64,000 nucleotides of DNA from JBDHWG01 sp046328505 (GTDB taxonomy: Bacteria > Chloroflexota > Anaerolineae > Epilineales > JAHCIE01), in NCBI GenBank assembly GCA_046328505.1, contig JAXLWL010000002.1:434001-498000 (forward strand). The letters run 5' to 3'. A program made the translations under genes and the position numbers. Positions 1 through 8,478 of the stretch are shown in pieces. The stretch's first letter is position 1; each line of letters begins with the position of its first letter. Below the pieces are notes generated by a model. The model was not told the origin of the DNA and ran no database searches. It was given only the letters and a program-made list of their open reading frames with translations.

Positions 1-3
1 CCC

Positions 4-747
4 TTGCCGGAGGGAGCCCGGGGCGAGGCTCGCACCGAAGACCTCGTGCTGACAGCTGCCGACGGTACGCAGTTCGCGGCATTTCTCGCCGTGCCGCAGG
101 GCGAGCCGAGCGCCGAAGTGCTCATCCTGCCGGATGTCCGCGGCCTGCACGGGTTCTACAAGGACCTGGCGCAGCGCTTCGCCGAAATTGGCATCGCCAC
201 GATCGCGATGGACTACTTCGGCCGCACCGCCGGCCTCACTCCGCGCGACGACTCGTTCGACTTCTGGCCCCACGTCGCGCAGACACGCCTGGCGACCGTC
301 TTGCAAGATGCCACAGCCTCGCTCGCGCATCTGCGGGGTACGGCCGGGGCCGACAAGGCTAGCTTCACCGTCGGCTTCTGCTTTGGCGGGTCGAACTCGT
401 TCCTCTGCGGCACTCAGGACCTGAGCCTCGCCGGCGTCATCGGCTTCTACGCCGGCCTGTCCCGCGACCGGGGCGATGGGACTCTCCTCGACAAAGCGTC
501 GCAGATCCGCGTGCCGGCGCTAGGGCTGTTTGGCGGCGCGGACCAGGGCATCCCGGTCGAGGAAGTCCAGCAATTCGACGCGAAGCTGGATGAGGCCGGC
601 GTCCAGCACGAGATAATCATCTACGACGGCGCGCCGCACAGCTTCTTCGACCGCCGTGCCGAGGAGTACGCCGAGGCGTCCGCCGACGCCTGGGCGCGGG
701 TTCGCACGTTCATCGCCGCCCACGCCGAGCGCATCCCGGCGAGCTAA
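4..747 (+). CDS. Dienelactone hydrolase family protein (possibly 5'-truncated by window edge)
   Basis: Alpha/beta hydrolase of the dienelactone hydrolase family, probably cytosolic, hydrolysing an ester or lactone; the substrate cannot be read. About 247 residues, near the usual family length. The nucleophile elbow GFCFGG places Cys126; the acid is Asp180 in FGGADQGIP and the base is His212 in GAPHSFFD. A Cys nucleophile, rather than Ser, is the family signature. The first possible start is a TTG at the window edge, so the true start may lie upstream of the window. A strong hairpin follows 20 bp after the stop. Family assignment is firm; the physiological role is not known. Confidence 0.85.
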   Translation: MPEGARGEARTEDLVLTAADGTQFAAFLAVPQGEPSAEVLILPDVRGLHGFYKDLAQRFAEIGIATIAMDYFGRTAGLTPRDDSFDFWPHVAQTRLATVLQDATASLAHLRGTAGADKASFTVGFCFGGSNSFLCGTQDLSLAGVIGFYAGLSRDRGDGTLLDKASQIRVPALGLFGGADQGIPVEEVQQFDAKLDEAGVQHEIIIYDGAPHSFFDRRAEEYAEASADAWARVRTFIAAHAERIPAS

Positions 748-766
748 GGCAAATGTGACTACAACA

Positions 767-801
767 GAAGACGCAGGCAAGCCGAGCTTGCCTGCGTCTT
801 C
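767..801. terminator. Perfect 16-bp hairpin, probable bidirectional terminator
   Basis: GAAGACGCAGGCAAGC pairs perfectly with its reverse complement across a 3-nt loop (CGA). It lies between the convergent hydrolase gene and csbD-like gene. The following bases are only weakly T-rich, so efficiency is uncertain. Confidence 0.7.
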
Positions 802-860
802 TTGATTCGTATTCCACACACTCGAAAAGGGGAGCCGAAAATATTCGGCGCTACGGGCTG

Positions 861-1064
861 TTAGTCCTTGCCCTTGAGAGCGTCGCCAGCATCGTCAAGA
901 GCGTCCTTCGTCTTGTTCCAGGCGCCCTCGGCGTTGCCCTTCGACTTCTGCGCCGCGCCTTCACTCTCGAGGCGCTCGTCGTCGGTCGCGTCGCCCGCCG
1001 CCTGCTTGGCCGAACCAGCGGTCTTGTCCCAGGCCTCGCGGGCCTTGTTCTTAGCATCACTCAT
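861..1064 (-). CDS. CsbD-like stress response protein
   Basis: Small (67 aa) hydrophilic protein of the CsbD family, typically induced in general stress; the molecular function is unknown. It is rich in Lys, Asp, Ala and Gly with repeated KxKAxEAWxK-type segments (KNKAREAWDKTAGSAKQAAGD), typical of the family's helical pattern. The start is set at the ATG at 1064 because GAGAGGAGC sits about 9 nt upstream; an upstream in-frame ATG at 1115 lacks a ribosome site. It is a single-gene unit, convergent with the hydrolase gene. Confidence 0.8.
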   Translation of the reverse strand: MSDAKNKAREAWDKTAGSAKQAAGDATDDERLESEGAAQKSKGNAEGAWNKTKDALDDAGDALKGKD

Positions 1065-1151
1065 GGCATCTTGCTCCTCTCGTAGATAAAACGCGTGCCA
1101 AACTACGAAAGCCAAAAAGCAAGATGCATGCCGCCTGGGTTTGCCTGCCCC

Positions 1152-1661
1152 TTAGCTGAGCGGCGCTCGCCGCGAGGTAATGACGCCGGTGTTGTAGCCG
1201 AGCCAGTGCATGCGGCCCATGTGGCGCGCGTGCTCTACCTTGAGGCAGCGATCCATGACCACCATCAGCCCGCCCCGCTCGGCGATCTCCGCGCCCTCGA
1301 AGCTGATGACATTGTATTGCAGCCATAGCGCCTTCGCCCCGATCGCGACGGCTTCCTCGGCGATGGCGGGCACGGCGTCCGGCTGGCGGAATACGTCTAC
1401 CACATCCACCGGGAACGGGATGTCTCGCAAGGAGGCATAGCTCGTCTCGCCGAGTATCTCTTTCTCACGCGGATTGACCGGCACGATGCGGTAGCCGTGG
1501 CGCCCCATATAGAAGCCGACGAAGTGGCTCGCTCGCAGAACGTTGGGGGACAGGCCGACGATGGCGATGGTGCGCGCTGTGTGCAGGATCTCCTGGATGA
1601 CGCGCGGGTCCTGGTAGGCGGCGAGGTCGCGCGCCGGGGCGGCGTTGTTCGGTGTCGTCAT
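1152..1661 (-). CDS. CoA-binding domain protein (YccU-like)
   Basis: A 169-residue single-domain protein of the CoA-binding (succinyl-CoA synthetase alpha N-terminal-like, YccU) family. The Rossmann segment TIAIVGLSPN lies at about residues 31-40, followed by GRHGYRIVPVNPREKEILG and VDVVDVFR, which match the family's nucleotide-binding core. The ATG at 1661 overlaps the metY stop as ATGA, so it is translationally coupled and is the third gene of the metX-metY unit. YccU-type proteins bind CoA or act in redox buffering, but no reaction is established. A methionine-related role is inferred from position only. Confidence 0.8.
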   Translation of the reverse strand: MTTPNNAAPARDLAAYQDPRVIQEILHTARTIAIVGLSPNVLRASHFVGFYMGRHGYRIVPVNPREKEILGETSYASLRDIPFPVDVVDVFRQPDAVPAIAEEAVAIGAKALWLQYNVISFEGAEIAERGGLMVVMDRCLKVEHARHMGRMHWLGYNTGVITSRRAPLS

Positions 1662-3016
1662 CGTGCCTCCACGCGTGCGGCGCTGCTTTCCGACGCAGCC
1701 GCGGTTAGTCCGTTTTCCAGGTCCCAGATGAGGTCCTCCAGCGTCTCCAGGCCCACCGAGAGGCGAATCGTGCCGGCGGTGATGCCGGCGGCGCTCAGCT
1801 CGGCGTCGTTGAGTTGGCGGTGCGTCGTGCTGGCGGGGTGGATGACAAGGCTCTTGGCGTCGCCGACGTTCGCCAGGTGGCTCCAGACCTGCAACGCCTC
1901 GATGAAGCGCTTGCCTGCGGCGCGGCCGCCGCGAATGTCGAACGCAAAGACGGCCCCGGCGCCGCGCGGCAGGTACTTGGCAGCCAGGCTGCGGTAGGGG
2001 CTGTCGTCCAGGGAGGCGTAGCGCACGCGCTCGACCATCGGGTGGCCGGCCAGGTAGCGGGCGACGCCGAGGGCGTTGGCGACGTGGCGCTCCATGCGCA
2101 GGGATAGGGTTTCGAGACCGAGCAGGAACAGGAACGCATTGAACGGGCTGAGCGCCGCACCCAGGTCGCGCAGGGTCTCGGAGCGGAGCTTCTGCAGGTA
2201 GCCGTAGACGCCGAACGTCTCGTGGAACGCCAGGCCGTGATAGGCCGGCGATGGGTCGGCGATGACGGGGAAGCGGCCGTTCGACCAATCGAAGCGCCCC
2301 GACTCGACGACGATGCCGCCGATGCTCGTGCCGTGGCCGCCGATGAACTTCGTGGCCGAGTGGACGACGATATCCGCTCCCCACTCGATCGGGCGGCACA
2401 GATACGGCGTCGCAAAGGTGTTGTCGATCATCAACGGCGCGCCGTGGGCATGGGCGATCTCGGCGACGGCTTCGATGTCCAGGACGTTCCCGCCGGGGTT
2501 CCCGACGGTCTCGCCGTAGAAGACCTTCGTGTTGTCGCGCGCGGCCGCTTCCCAGGCGGATAGATCGTCGGGGTCCACGAAAGTCAGGCCGACGCCCAGC
2601 TTGCCGAGCAGGTGCTTGAGCTGGGTGGTCGAGCCGCCGTACAGGGCGCTCGACGACACGACATGGTCACCGGGCCGCAGCATCGTGAAGAACGCGGCGG
2701 CCTGAGCCGCCAGGCCGCTGGCGAAGGCGACGCCGCCAACCGCGCCCTCCAGGTTGGCGACACGCTCCTCGAACGCCGCCGTCGTGGGGTTCATGATGCG
2801 CGAGTAAGTGTTGCCGTACTCCTGGAGGTTGAAGTAGGCCGCGGCAGCCTCGGTGTCCTCGAAGACGTAGCTTGTCGTCTGATAGATCGGCACGGCGCGC
2901 GCGCCTGTCGTCGGGTCCGGACGTTGGCCCGCGTGGACACTGCGGGTGTCGAACCCGAACTCGTGGGCGCCACCGTTCGCCGCTAGCCTGTCCGAATCAT
3001 GGTTGGAATCCGGCAT
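1658..3016 (-). CDS. metY: O-acetylhomoserine sulfhydrylase / aminocarboxypropyltransferase
   Basis: PLP enzyme of the Cys/Met-metabolism family that converts O-acetylhomoserine and sulfide (or methanethiol) to homocysteine or methionine. It has 452 residues, longer than the ~390-aa cystathionine enzymes and typical of MetY. The PLP lysine is Lys223 in HSATKFIGGHG; N-terminal SVHAGQRPDPTTGARAVPIYQTTSYVF is characteristic. The start ATG at 3016 follows GGAGAAG and lies 13 bp after the metX stop; longer in-frame starts would overlap metX. It lies downstream of metX, which makes its substrate. Assignment is strong. Confidence 0.93.
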   Translation of the reverse strand: MPDSNHDSDRLAANGGAHEFGFDTRSVHAGQRPDPTTGARAVPIYQTTSYVFEDTEAAAAYFNLQEYGNTYSRIMNPTTAAFEERVANLEGAVGGVAFASGLAAQAAAFFTMLRPGDHVVSSSALYGGSTTQLKHLLGKLGVGLTFVDPDDLSAWEAAARDNTKVFYGETVGNPGGNVLDIEAVAEIAHAHGAPLMIDNTFATPYLCRPIEWGADIVVHSATKFIGGHGTSIGGIVVESGRFDWSNGRFPVIADPSPAYHGLAFHETFGVYGYLQKLRSETLRDLGAALSPFNAFLFLLGLETLSLRMERHVANALGVARYLAGHPMVERVRYASLDDSPYRSLAAKYLPRGAGAVFAFDIRGGRAAGKRFIEALQVWSHLANVGDAKSLVIHPASTTHRQLNDAELSAAGITAGTIRLSVGLETLEDLIWDLENGLTAAASESSAARVEAR

Positions 3017-3029
3017 GATTTCTTCTCCG

Positions 3030-4280
3030 TTATAACTGGCCGTCTTGTACCGCAATATAGGCGCGGTCCAGGAAGTCTCGAATGATGGGAATCTGCCGCG
3101 CCTCCTCCAGGAGGAACGAGTCGTGGCCGTAGCTTGTGTCCAGATTGCAGTGCTCCACATGGCGGCCGTTGACGCGCAGCGCGCGAGCGATGGCTTCGGA
3201 GTCGGCCGGCGGGTAGAGCCAGTCGGACGAAAACGAGATGAGCAAGAAACGGGCGTAGGCCCGGGCGAGTGCGCGCTCCAGCGAGCCGAAGCCGTGGGAG
3301 CGGGCGAGGTCGAAGTAGGTCAGCGCCCGCGAGATGTAGAGGTAGCTGTTGGCGTCAAAGCGCTGCGCGAACTTCTCGGCCTGGTGCCGCAGATAGCTCT
3401 CGACGGCGAAGTCGGCGTTCGTGAGCGTGTAGGATGGCCCCTCGCGGTCCTGCCAGCGTCGGCCAAACTTGTCCGCCATCGACTCCGCCGACAGATAGGT
3501 GACATGGCCCACCATGCGCGCCACGCCGATACCCGCTTGCGGTGTGCGGCCGGTGCCGTAGTAGTGGCCGCCCTGCCAATCCGGGTCGGCCATAATGGCG
3601 TTGCGGGCGATCGCGTTCCATGCCACGCCCTGTGCACCGAGGCGCGCCGTGCTGGCGATGGGGATGCACGTCTTGACGGCTTGCGGCCACGTCACGGCCC
3701 ACTCCATGGCTTGCATCCCACCCAGCGAGCCGCCCGTGACGGCAAATAGCGTGTCGATGCCCAGGGTGTCCAGGAGGGCGCGCTGCGCCTTCACCATGTC
3801 GGCGACGGTAACGACAGGGAAGTCGAGGCCGTAGGGCCGCCCTGTCGTGGGGTTCGTGGACGAGGGGCCAGTCGAGCCGCGGCAGCCGCCGATGATGTTG
3901 GATGAGACGACGAAGAACTTCGTCGTGTCGAACGCCTTGCCGGGGCCGATCATGCCGTCCCACCAGCCTAGCCCTCCTCTCGCCCCGACGCCGCGTTCCT
4001 CAGCGCCGATCCCGTCAAGCGCCGTCGGGGTATCAAGGTCCGCGCTCCAGCCGGCGGCGTGGGCGTCGCCGCTGAGGGCATGGCAAACGAGGATAACGTT
4101 GTCGCGGCGTGGAGACAGGGCGCCATACGTCTCGTAGGCGATGCGGACAGGCGCCAGGACCGCGCCCGACTCGAGGACGAGCGGCGACGGCATATCGAAG
4201 TAGCGAGTGCTGACCACGCCAACAGCGCCGATGCGGCGGGTGGACAGCGGATCGGTCGGGGCAGAGGACGTGTTACTCAC
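3030..4280 (-). CDS. metX: Homoserine O-acetyltransferase
   Basis: Alpha/beta-hydrolase-fold acyltransferase that acetylates homoserine in methionine synthesis. The nucleophile is Ser185 in GGSLGGMQAMEWA; GGCRGSTGPSSTNP, FSSDWLYPP (Asp) and DTSYGHDSFLLE (His) are the MetX signatures. The reading frame is open to an ATG at 4382, but a promoter at 4323-4351 would start transcription near 4316, so the GTG at 4280 is preferred (416 aa). It lacks a clear Shine-Dalgarno sequence; real homology begins near VSTRYF, so a still later start is possible. First gene of metX-metY-CoA-binding. Confidence 0.9.
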   Translation of the reverse strand: MSNTSSAPTDPLSTRRIGAVGVVSTRYFDMPSPLVLESGAVLAPVRIAYETYGALSPRRDNVILVCHALSGDAHAAGWSADLDTPTALDGIGAEERGVGARGGLGWWDGMIGPGKAFDTTKFFVVSSNIIGGCRGSTGPSSTNPTTGRPYGLDFPVVTVADMVKAQRALLDTLGIDTLFAVTGGSLGGMQAMEWAVTWPQAVKTCIPIASTARLGAQGVAWNAIARNAIMADPDWQGGHYYGTGRTPQAGIGVARMVGHVTYLSAESMADKFGRRWQDREGPSYTLTNADFAVESYLRHQAEKFAQRFDANSYLYISRALTYFDLARSHGFGSLERALARAYARFLLISFSSDWLYPPADSEAIARALRVNGRHVEHCNLDTSYGHDSFLLEEARQIPIIRDFLDRAYIAVQDGQL

Positions 4281-4322
4281 GCGCGTTGGTTCGGTCCAGG
4301 GGAGTGTGATCGATAGGGCGAT

Positions 4323-4351
4323 AGCGTAGCCAGAAACCCGTCCCTTGTCAA
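4323..4351 (-). promoter_or_regulatory. sigma70-type promoter of metX operon
   Basis: On the minus strand TTGACA, a 17-bp spacer and TACGCT. Predicted start is near 4316, about 36 nt before the GTG of metX. It diverges from the transporter promoter at 4386-4414, with only 34 bp between the two -35 boxes. Confidence 0.65.
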
Positions 4352-4385
4352 ACGAGGCTGAGCGCCGTGGGCTTCGATTCATTAG

Positions 4386-4414
4386 TTGACGAATAATCGC
4401 TCCTGCTCTATAAT
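4386..4414 (+). promoter_or_regulatory. sigma70-type promoter of nucleoside transporter operon
   Basis: TTGACG, a 17-bp spacer and a perfect TATAAT. The predicted start is near 4421, leaving a leader of about 164 nt before the first permease gene. Confidence 0.7.
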
Positions 4415-4420
4415 CCGCCG

Positions 4421-4584
4421 ATTAAGAAATCAGGTCGCTGCTGGCCTACGCTGACTGTCCGTTGCCGACCGAGAGTCGGCGCCGATGTTCTCCGCGCTGA
4501 GAATACCCCTTCGCAAGGACAAGGGTATCACGGGCTGCCCGCTGACGCGCGGCCACGACATCGATCCCAACAAGCAGGTTGATT
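4421..4584 (+). other. Structured 5' leader of transporter operon
   Basis: Two clear hairpins: GCCGAC/GTCGGC with a 5-nt loop at 4464-4480, and ATACCC(C)TT/AAGGGTAT at 4503-4528. A CTGAGAATACCC string recalls the TPP riboswitch core, but the other conserved TPP elements are missing. There is no obvious terminator. It may be an unrecognised cis-acting RNA or a structured spacer. Confidence 0.35.
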
Positions 4585-5736
4585 ATGAAAAACCTCTTAC
4601 TGGGTCGTTTCAGCTACATTGTCATACCGTTGCTTTCGGCAGCCCTGGCGCTGCTGGTGGGCGGTGTCATTCTGCTGCTGCTCGGCGCGAACCCTGTCGC
4701 TGCGTACATTGCGATGCTGCAGGGCGCGTGGGGCAGTCCAAATGCCCTCGCCGACTCACTGGTCAAAGCGACGCCGCTGCTATTCGTCGGTGCCGGCATC
4801 TGTATCGCGTACCGCGGCGGCATGATCAACGTCGGCGGCGAGGGGCAGTTCATCCTCGGCGCTCTCAGCGCGACGGTGGTTGCCCTGGCCTTCCCGTCGT
4901 GGCCCAACTGGCTCTTGATCCCCTCGGCGCTCCTGGCAGGCTTCGTGGTCGGCTCGCTATGGGGGGGCCTGGCGGGCTTCCTAAAGGCCCGGTTCAAGGT
5001 GAACGAGGTCCTGAGCACGGTCATGCTAAACGCGATCGCGCTCCAGTTCATGACCTACCTGCTGCACGGCGCTCTCATCGACCCCACTGAGCTGGACAAC
5101 TCCATCCGTATCCCGCAGACGCAGCGCCTCTCCCTGGCGGCGGATCTACCGCGCCTTGTGCCGACCCGTTTGCACCTGGGCGCCGCGCTCGCGGTCGTGG
5201 CAGCCATCGCCGTCTATATTTTGCTCTGGCGCACGACCATCGGCTACCGTATCCGCGCCGTCGGTTTCAACCCCTTCGCGTCGCGCTACGCCGGTATCCA
5301 CGTCAGCCGCTTCCAGGTGCTCGCCATTACCTTGAGCGGGGCGCTTGCCGGCCTGGCGGGCGCCGTCGAGATTCTCGGCGTCAACCACCGCCTGTTCACT
5401 GACGGCTCCGCGACGGGTTTCACGAGCAACGCCGGCTTCAACGGCATCGTCGTCGCCCTGTTCGGTAACCTGAACCCGCTGGGGACGATTCCGGCGGCAT
5501 TCCTGTTCGGCTCGCTGCTTGTCGGCGCCAACAGCCTGCAACGTTCGGTCCAGGTGCCTTCGGCCTTCGTCACGACGCTGGACGGCTTGATCGTCCTCTT
5601 CGTTGTGGCGACGCAGGCATGGGGGCGACGCGCGAGCCAGCGGCGCGCGGTGCAGAGTCCGCCGTCGGGTGAAGCGGTATCCGAAACAGTCCAGATGGCC
5701 GATCAAGTGCTGTCTGATCCACAAAACGTCGGGTAG
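4585..5736 (+). CDS. ABC transporter permease, nucleoside/BMP type (first)
   Basis: Inner-membrane permease of the branched-chain permease superfamily (BPD_transp_2), resembling the nucleoside/simple-sugar YufP/NupP type. It has 383 residues with many hydrophobic segments, beginning with a TM helix at about residues 10-35, and conserved blocks RGGMINVGGEGQFILGA and LKARFKVNEVLSTVMLN that mark this subfamily. The C-terminus ends in a polar tail. The ATG at 4585 is preferred over a TTG two codons upstream; the upstream AGG is weak. First gene of the operon with a second permease, deaminase, BMP lipoprotein and ATPase. Confidence 0.88.
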   Translation: MKNLLLGRFSYIVIPLLSAALALLVGGVILLLLGANPVAAYIAMLQGAWGSPNALADSLVKATPLLFVGAGICIAYRGGMINVGGEGQFILGALSATVVALAFPSWPNWLLIPSALLAGFVVGSLWGGLAGFLKARFKVNEVLSTVMLNAIALQFMTYLLHGALIDPTELDNSIRIPQTQRLSLAADLPRLVPTRLHLGAALAVVAAIAVYILLWRTTIGYRIRAVGFNPFASRYAGIHVSRFQVLAITLSGALAGLAGAVEILGVNHRLFTDGSATGFTSNAGFNGIVVALFGNLNPLGTIPAAFLFGSLLVGANSLQRSVQVPSAFVTTLDGLIVLFVVATQAWGRRASQRRAVQSPPSGEAVSETVQMADQVLSDPQNVG

Positions 5737-5748
5737 GAGAGGGATGTC

Positions 5749-6684
5749 ATGCTCACCGATTTGCTAGCGCCAAAGGTTCTCATCGGCATCCTTGCATCAG
5801 GCATCATGCTGGCGACGCCCTACCTCTACGCATCGCTCGGCGAGATGTTCGGACAGGTCAGCGGTGTGCTCAACCTGGGTCTCGAAGGCATTATCCTCAT
5901 GGCGGCGTTCTCGGCGTACTACGTTGTCCTGACGACCGGCAATCTCATCGCCGGCTTGCTCGCGGGGATGATCGTCGGCGCGCTGATGGGCGTGTTGACG
6001 GCGTTCATCAATGTGACGCTTAAGGCGAACCAGGGTATCAGCGGCATCGGCATCTACATGTTTGGCCTTGGCCTGAGCGACCTGCTGTTCCGCGTGACTG
6101 TCGGCACGCCGCGCACCCTCAACGGCTTCCCGGCGTTGCACATCCCCGTTCTGAGTGACCTGCCGGTGCTGGGGGTCATCTTCTTCAATCAGAACATCCT
6201 GGTTTACGGGGCCTATGCGCTCGTGCCGATATCCTGGTTCGTGCTCAACAAGACGTCGATTGGCCTCAAGATTCGCTCGGTCGGGCAGACGCCGGCGGCT
6301 GCCGATAGCCTGGGTATCAGCGTCGCTCGCATCCGCTACCTCACTGAGTCCATTGACGGACTGCTCGCGGGAGTGGCCGGCGCGGCTTTGTCGATTGCCC
6401 TGCTCAACGTCTTTCAGTCGAACCTGACGAGTGGCCTGGGCTTCATCTCGGTCGCGCTCGTCTACTTCGGGGCGTGGCGGCCCGTGCGGATCATGCTAGG
6501 CGCGCTGCTCTTCAGCATGGTCAACGCGCTCCAGCTCTGGATCCAGACCCTCGGCATTCCGCTGTCGTCGGACCTGGCCGGAATGCTACCCTACATCCTG
6601 ACGATTGTCGCCCTGATCTTCGCCGCGCGCTCCCTCATCAATGAGCCGACAGCCTTGACCAAGGCCTTCGAGCGTGGCGAGTAG
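5749..6684 (+). CDS. ABC transporter permease, nucleoside/BMP type (second)
   Basis: The partner permease (YufQ/NupQ-like), 311 residues, about nine hydrophobic segments. YLYASLGEMFGQVSGVLNLGLEGIILMAAF near the N-terminus and the loop RSVGQTPAAADSLGISVARIRYL are conserved in BMP-type nucleoside transporters. It begins 12 bp after the first permease gene with GAGAGG as ribosome site. Together they should form the heterodimeric channel energised by the ATPase at 8479-10014. Confidence 0.88.
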   Translation: MLTDLLAPKVLIGILASGIMLATPYLYASLGEMFGQVSGVLNLGLEGIILMAAFSAYYVVLTTGNLIAGLLAGMIVGALMGVLTAFINVTLKANQGISGIGIYMFGLGLSDLLFRVTVGTPRTLNGFPALHIPVLSDLPVLGVIFFNQNILVYGAYALVPISWFVLNKTSIGLKIRSVGQTPAAADSLGISVARIRYLTESIDGLLAGVAGAALSIALLNVFQSNLTSGLGFISVALVYFGAWRPVRIMLGALLFSMVNALQLWIQTLGIPLSSDLAGMLPYILTIVALIFAARSLINEPTALTKAFERGE

Positions 6685-6703
6685 GGAGACAGGGAAGACT
6701 CGC

Positions 6704-7177
6704 ATGACCGACAGCGACCTGGCCTTGCTCCAAAGGGCCATCGAAATTGCGAAGCAGGCGCGCGCGCACGGCAACCATCCGTTTGGCGCTCTGCTTGCCG
6801 ACCGTAACGGCAACATTCTACTTGAGGCGGAGAACTCTGTCGTTACCGAGCACGACTGCACCGGCCACGCGGAGACGAACCTGATGCGGCTCGCGTCGCG
6901 CCGGTTCGAGCCTGATTTCCTGGCCAATTGCACTCTGTACACAAGCACCGAGCCGTGCGCGATGTGCGCCGGCGCGATCTACTGGGGAAACGTGGGACGC
7001 GTCGTCTTTGCCATGAGCGAGGAAGACTTGCTCGTGCTGACCGGCGACAACCCGGAGAACCAGACTTTCTCGTTGCCCTGCCGCGAGGTTTTCGCCCGTG
7101 GACAGCGGCCCGTCATCGTCGAGGGTCCGGCGTTGCAAGAGGAAGCCCGCCAGGCGCACGCCGGTTTCTGGCAATAA
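6704..7177 (+). CDS. Nucleoside/guanine-type deaminase (zinc cytidine-deaminase fold)
   Basis: Cytosolic zinc-dependent deaminase of 157 residues. The motif pair HAETNLMRLA (zinc His and catalytic Glu) and STEPCAMCAGAIYWGNV (two zinc Cys, PCxxC) is intact. Sequence style fits the nucleoside/guanine deaminase group rather than tRNA-adenosine deaminase, which matches its place between permease and binding-protein genes of a nucleoside transporter: imported base or nucleoside would be deaminated at once. The ATG at 6704 is chosen; an earlier GTG at 6674 would overlap the permease gene. Exact substrate is unknown. Confidence 0.82.
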   Translation: MTDSDLALLQRAIEIAKQARAHGNHPFGALLADRNGNILLEAENSVVTEHDCTGHAETNLMRLASRRFEPDFLANCTLYTSTEPCAMCAGAIYWGNVGRVVFAMSEEDLLVLTGDNPENQTFSLPCREVFARGQRPVIVEGPALQEEARQAHAGFWQ

Positions 7178-7231
7178 AATCATGTCGCCGATGAGCGACA
7201 CCCTCAGCAAGAACCCTAAAGGAGGAGACTC

Positions 7232-8419
7232 ATGAGAACACGATACTGGATTATCGCATTGGCCGTGATGCTAATGCTGGCTCTGGCAGCTTGCGGCGGC
7301 GGCGCTGCCCCCGCGGCTCCCGCCGCGCCGACAACTGCGCCGGCCGCGGCTCAGCCGGCCGCGCCGACAGCGGTGCCGGCTGCTCCGAAGGCAACCGAGG
7401 CGCCCAAGGCCGCCGCGCCGACAGCGGTGCCGGCTGCTCCGAAGGCGACTGAGGCGCCGAAGGCCGCTGCGACCAGCGCCCCGGCCGCGTCCGCCGGCGC
7501 CTCCGGCAAGCCGTTCCGCGTGGCCCTGATTCTGCCAAGCGCGAAGAACGACCTGTCGTTCAGCCAGAGCATGTACGACGCCGTGGCCAGCATGCAGAAC
7601 CAGCTCGGCAAGGACAAGTTCGAGTTCGCCTACTCGGAGAACATGTCGAACGTGACCGACGCCGCAGCCGCCATCCGCGACTATGCCTCGAAGGGCTACG
7701 ACCTGATCATCGCCCACGGCTCGCAGTACGGCGCGTCACTGGCCGATATCGCCCCTGACTTCCCGAAGCAGTCGTTCGCCTGGGGCACGGCGGTAGACAC
7801 GTTCGAGAACAAGGGCATCAAGAACATCTTCGCCTACACGGTCGCGTCCGACCAGGGCGGCTATGTCGAGGGTACGATGGGCGCTAAGCTCTCCAAGAGC
7901 GGCATCCTGGGCTACATCGGCCCGCTGCCCGTGGGCGACGGTAAGCTCACCGGCGATGGCTTCGTGGCGGGCGCCAAGGCGACTAACCCCGACGCCAAGA
8001 CCCAGGTCACCTACGTGAACTCGTTCAGCGACGTGGCCCTGGCTTCCCAGGCAGCGCAGACGCAGATTGCCTCCGGCGCGGACGTGCTCGCCGGTACGTC
8101 CCAGAACATGGTCGGCGCGGTCAGCGTCGTCAAGGACAAGAATGCGCTTTGGTTCGGTAATGACGTCGATCAGTCCTCCCTGGCGCCGAACAACGTTGTC
8201 GCGAGCCAGGTCTACGACTGGACGTACGCTCTCAAGGGCATGATGGACGATATCAGCAAGGGCAAGCTCGGTACCAGCGTGTACACCCTGACGCTGAAGA
8301 ACGGCGGGCTGAAGATGGTCAACAACCCGCAGTTCAACCTGCCCCCGGATGTCAAGGCACTGGCCGACAAGACCATCCAGGGCATCATCGACGGCAGCAT
8401 CAAGACCGGCGGGCAGTAA
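7232..8419 (+). CDS. BMP-family nucleoside-binding lipoprotein
   Basis: Periplasmic/surface solute-binding lipoprotein of the basic membrane protein (BMP/PnrA) family, binding purine nucleosides in characterised members. Signal peptide with lipobox ending ALAAC, Cys21; then an Ala/Pro/Thr linker to about residue 90 that contains a tandem duplication (PTAVPAAPKATEAPKAA twice). The binding domain starts at FRVALILPSAKNDLSFSQSMYD and ends with LTLKNGGLKMVNNP. 395 residues. GGAGGAG stands just upstream of the ATG. Followed by a strong intercistronic hairpin, which could raise its mRNA level above that of the ATPase. Confidence 0.9.
   Translation: MRTRYWIIALAVMLMLALAACGGGAAPAAPAAPTTAPAAAQPAAPTAVPAAPKATEAPKAAAPTAVPAAPKATEAPKAAATSAPAASAGASGKPFRVALILPSAKNDLSFSQSMYDAVASMQNQLGKDKFEFAYSENMSNVTDAAAAIRDYASKGYDLIIAHGSQYGASLADIAPDFPKQSFAWGTAVDTFENKGIKNIFAYTVASDQGGYVEGTMGAKLSKSGILGYIGPLPVGDGKLTGDGFVAGAKATNPDAKTQVTYVNSFSDVALASQAAQTQIASGADVLAGTSQNMVGAVSVVKDKNALWFGNDVDQSSLAPNNVVASQVYDWTYALKGMMDDISKGKLGTSVYTLTLKNGGLKMVNNPQFNLPPDVKALADKTIQGIIDGSIKTGGQ
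7361..7446 (+). repeat. Tandem 54-bp duplication in lipoprotein linker
   Basis: A 32-bp identical segment occurs at 7361-7392 and again at 7415-7446 (period 54 bp, 18 codons) in the Ala/Pro linker of the BMP lipoprotein. In-frame expansion of the linker. Confidence 0.8.
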
Positions 8420-8435
8420 TCGGTACGCGACGTAT

Positions 8436-8465
8436 CGCAGGGGCGCGAGTCATCGCGCCCCTGCG
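8436..8465 (+). terminator. Intercistronic 13-bp GC-rich hairpin
   Basis: CGCAGGGGCGCGA pairs perfectly with TCGCGCCCCTGCG around GTCA. No T-run follows, so it probably stabilises the upstream lipoprotein mRNA or gives partial termination rather than ending the operon. Confidence 0.6.
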
Positions 8466-8478
8466 GGGTGGGTGTCTT

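Noticed and set aside
1152..2399. Long minus-strand frame (415 codons) containing the CoA-binding gene
   Set aside because: Its first ~245 codons are out of frame with, and antiparallel in content to, metY; only the last 169 codons are real.
4497..4541. TPP riboswitch
   Set aside because: Only CTGAGA...ATACCC matches; the GGGGTGC, CACCTGATC and GGATAATGCCAGCG elements are missing.
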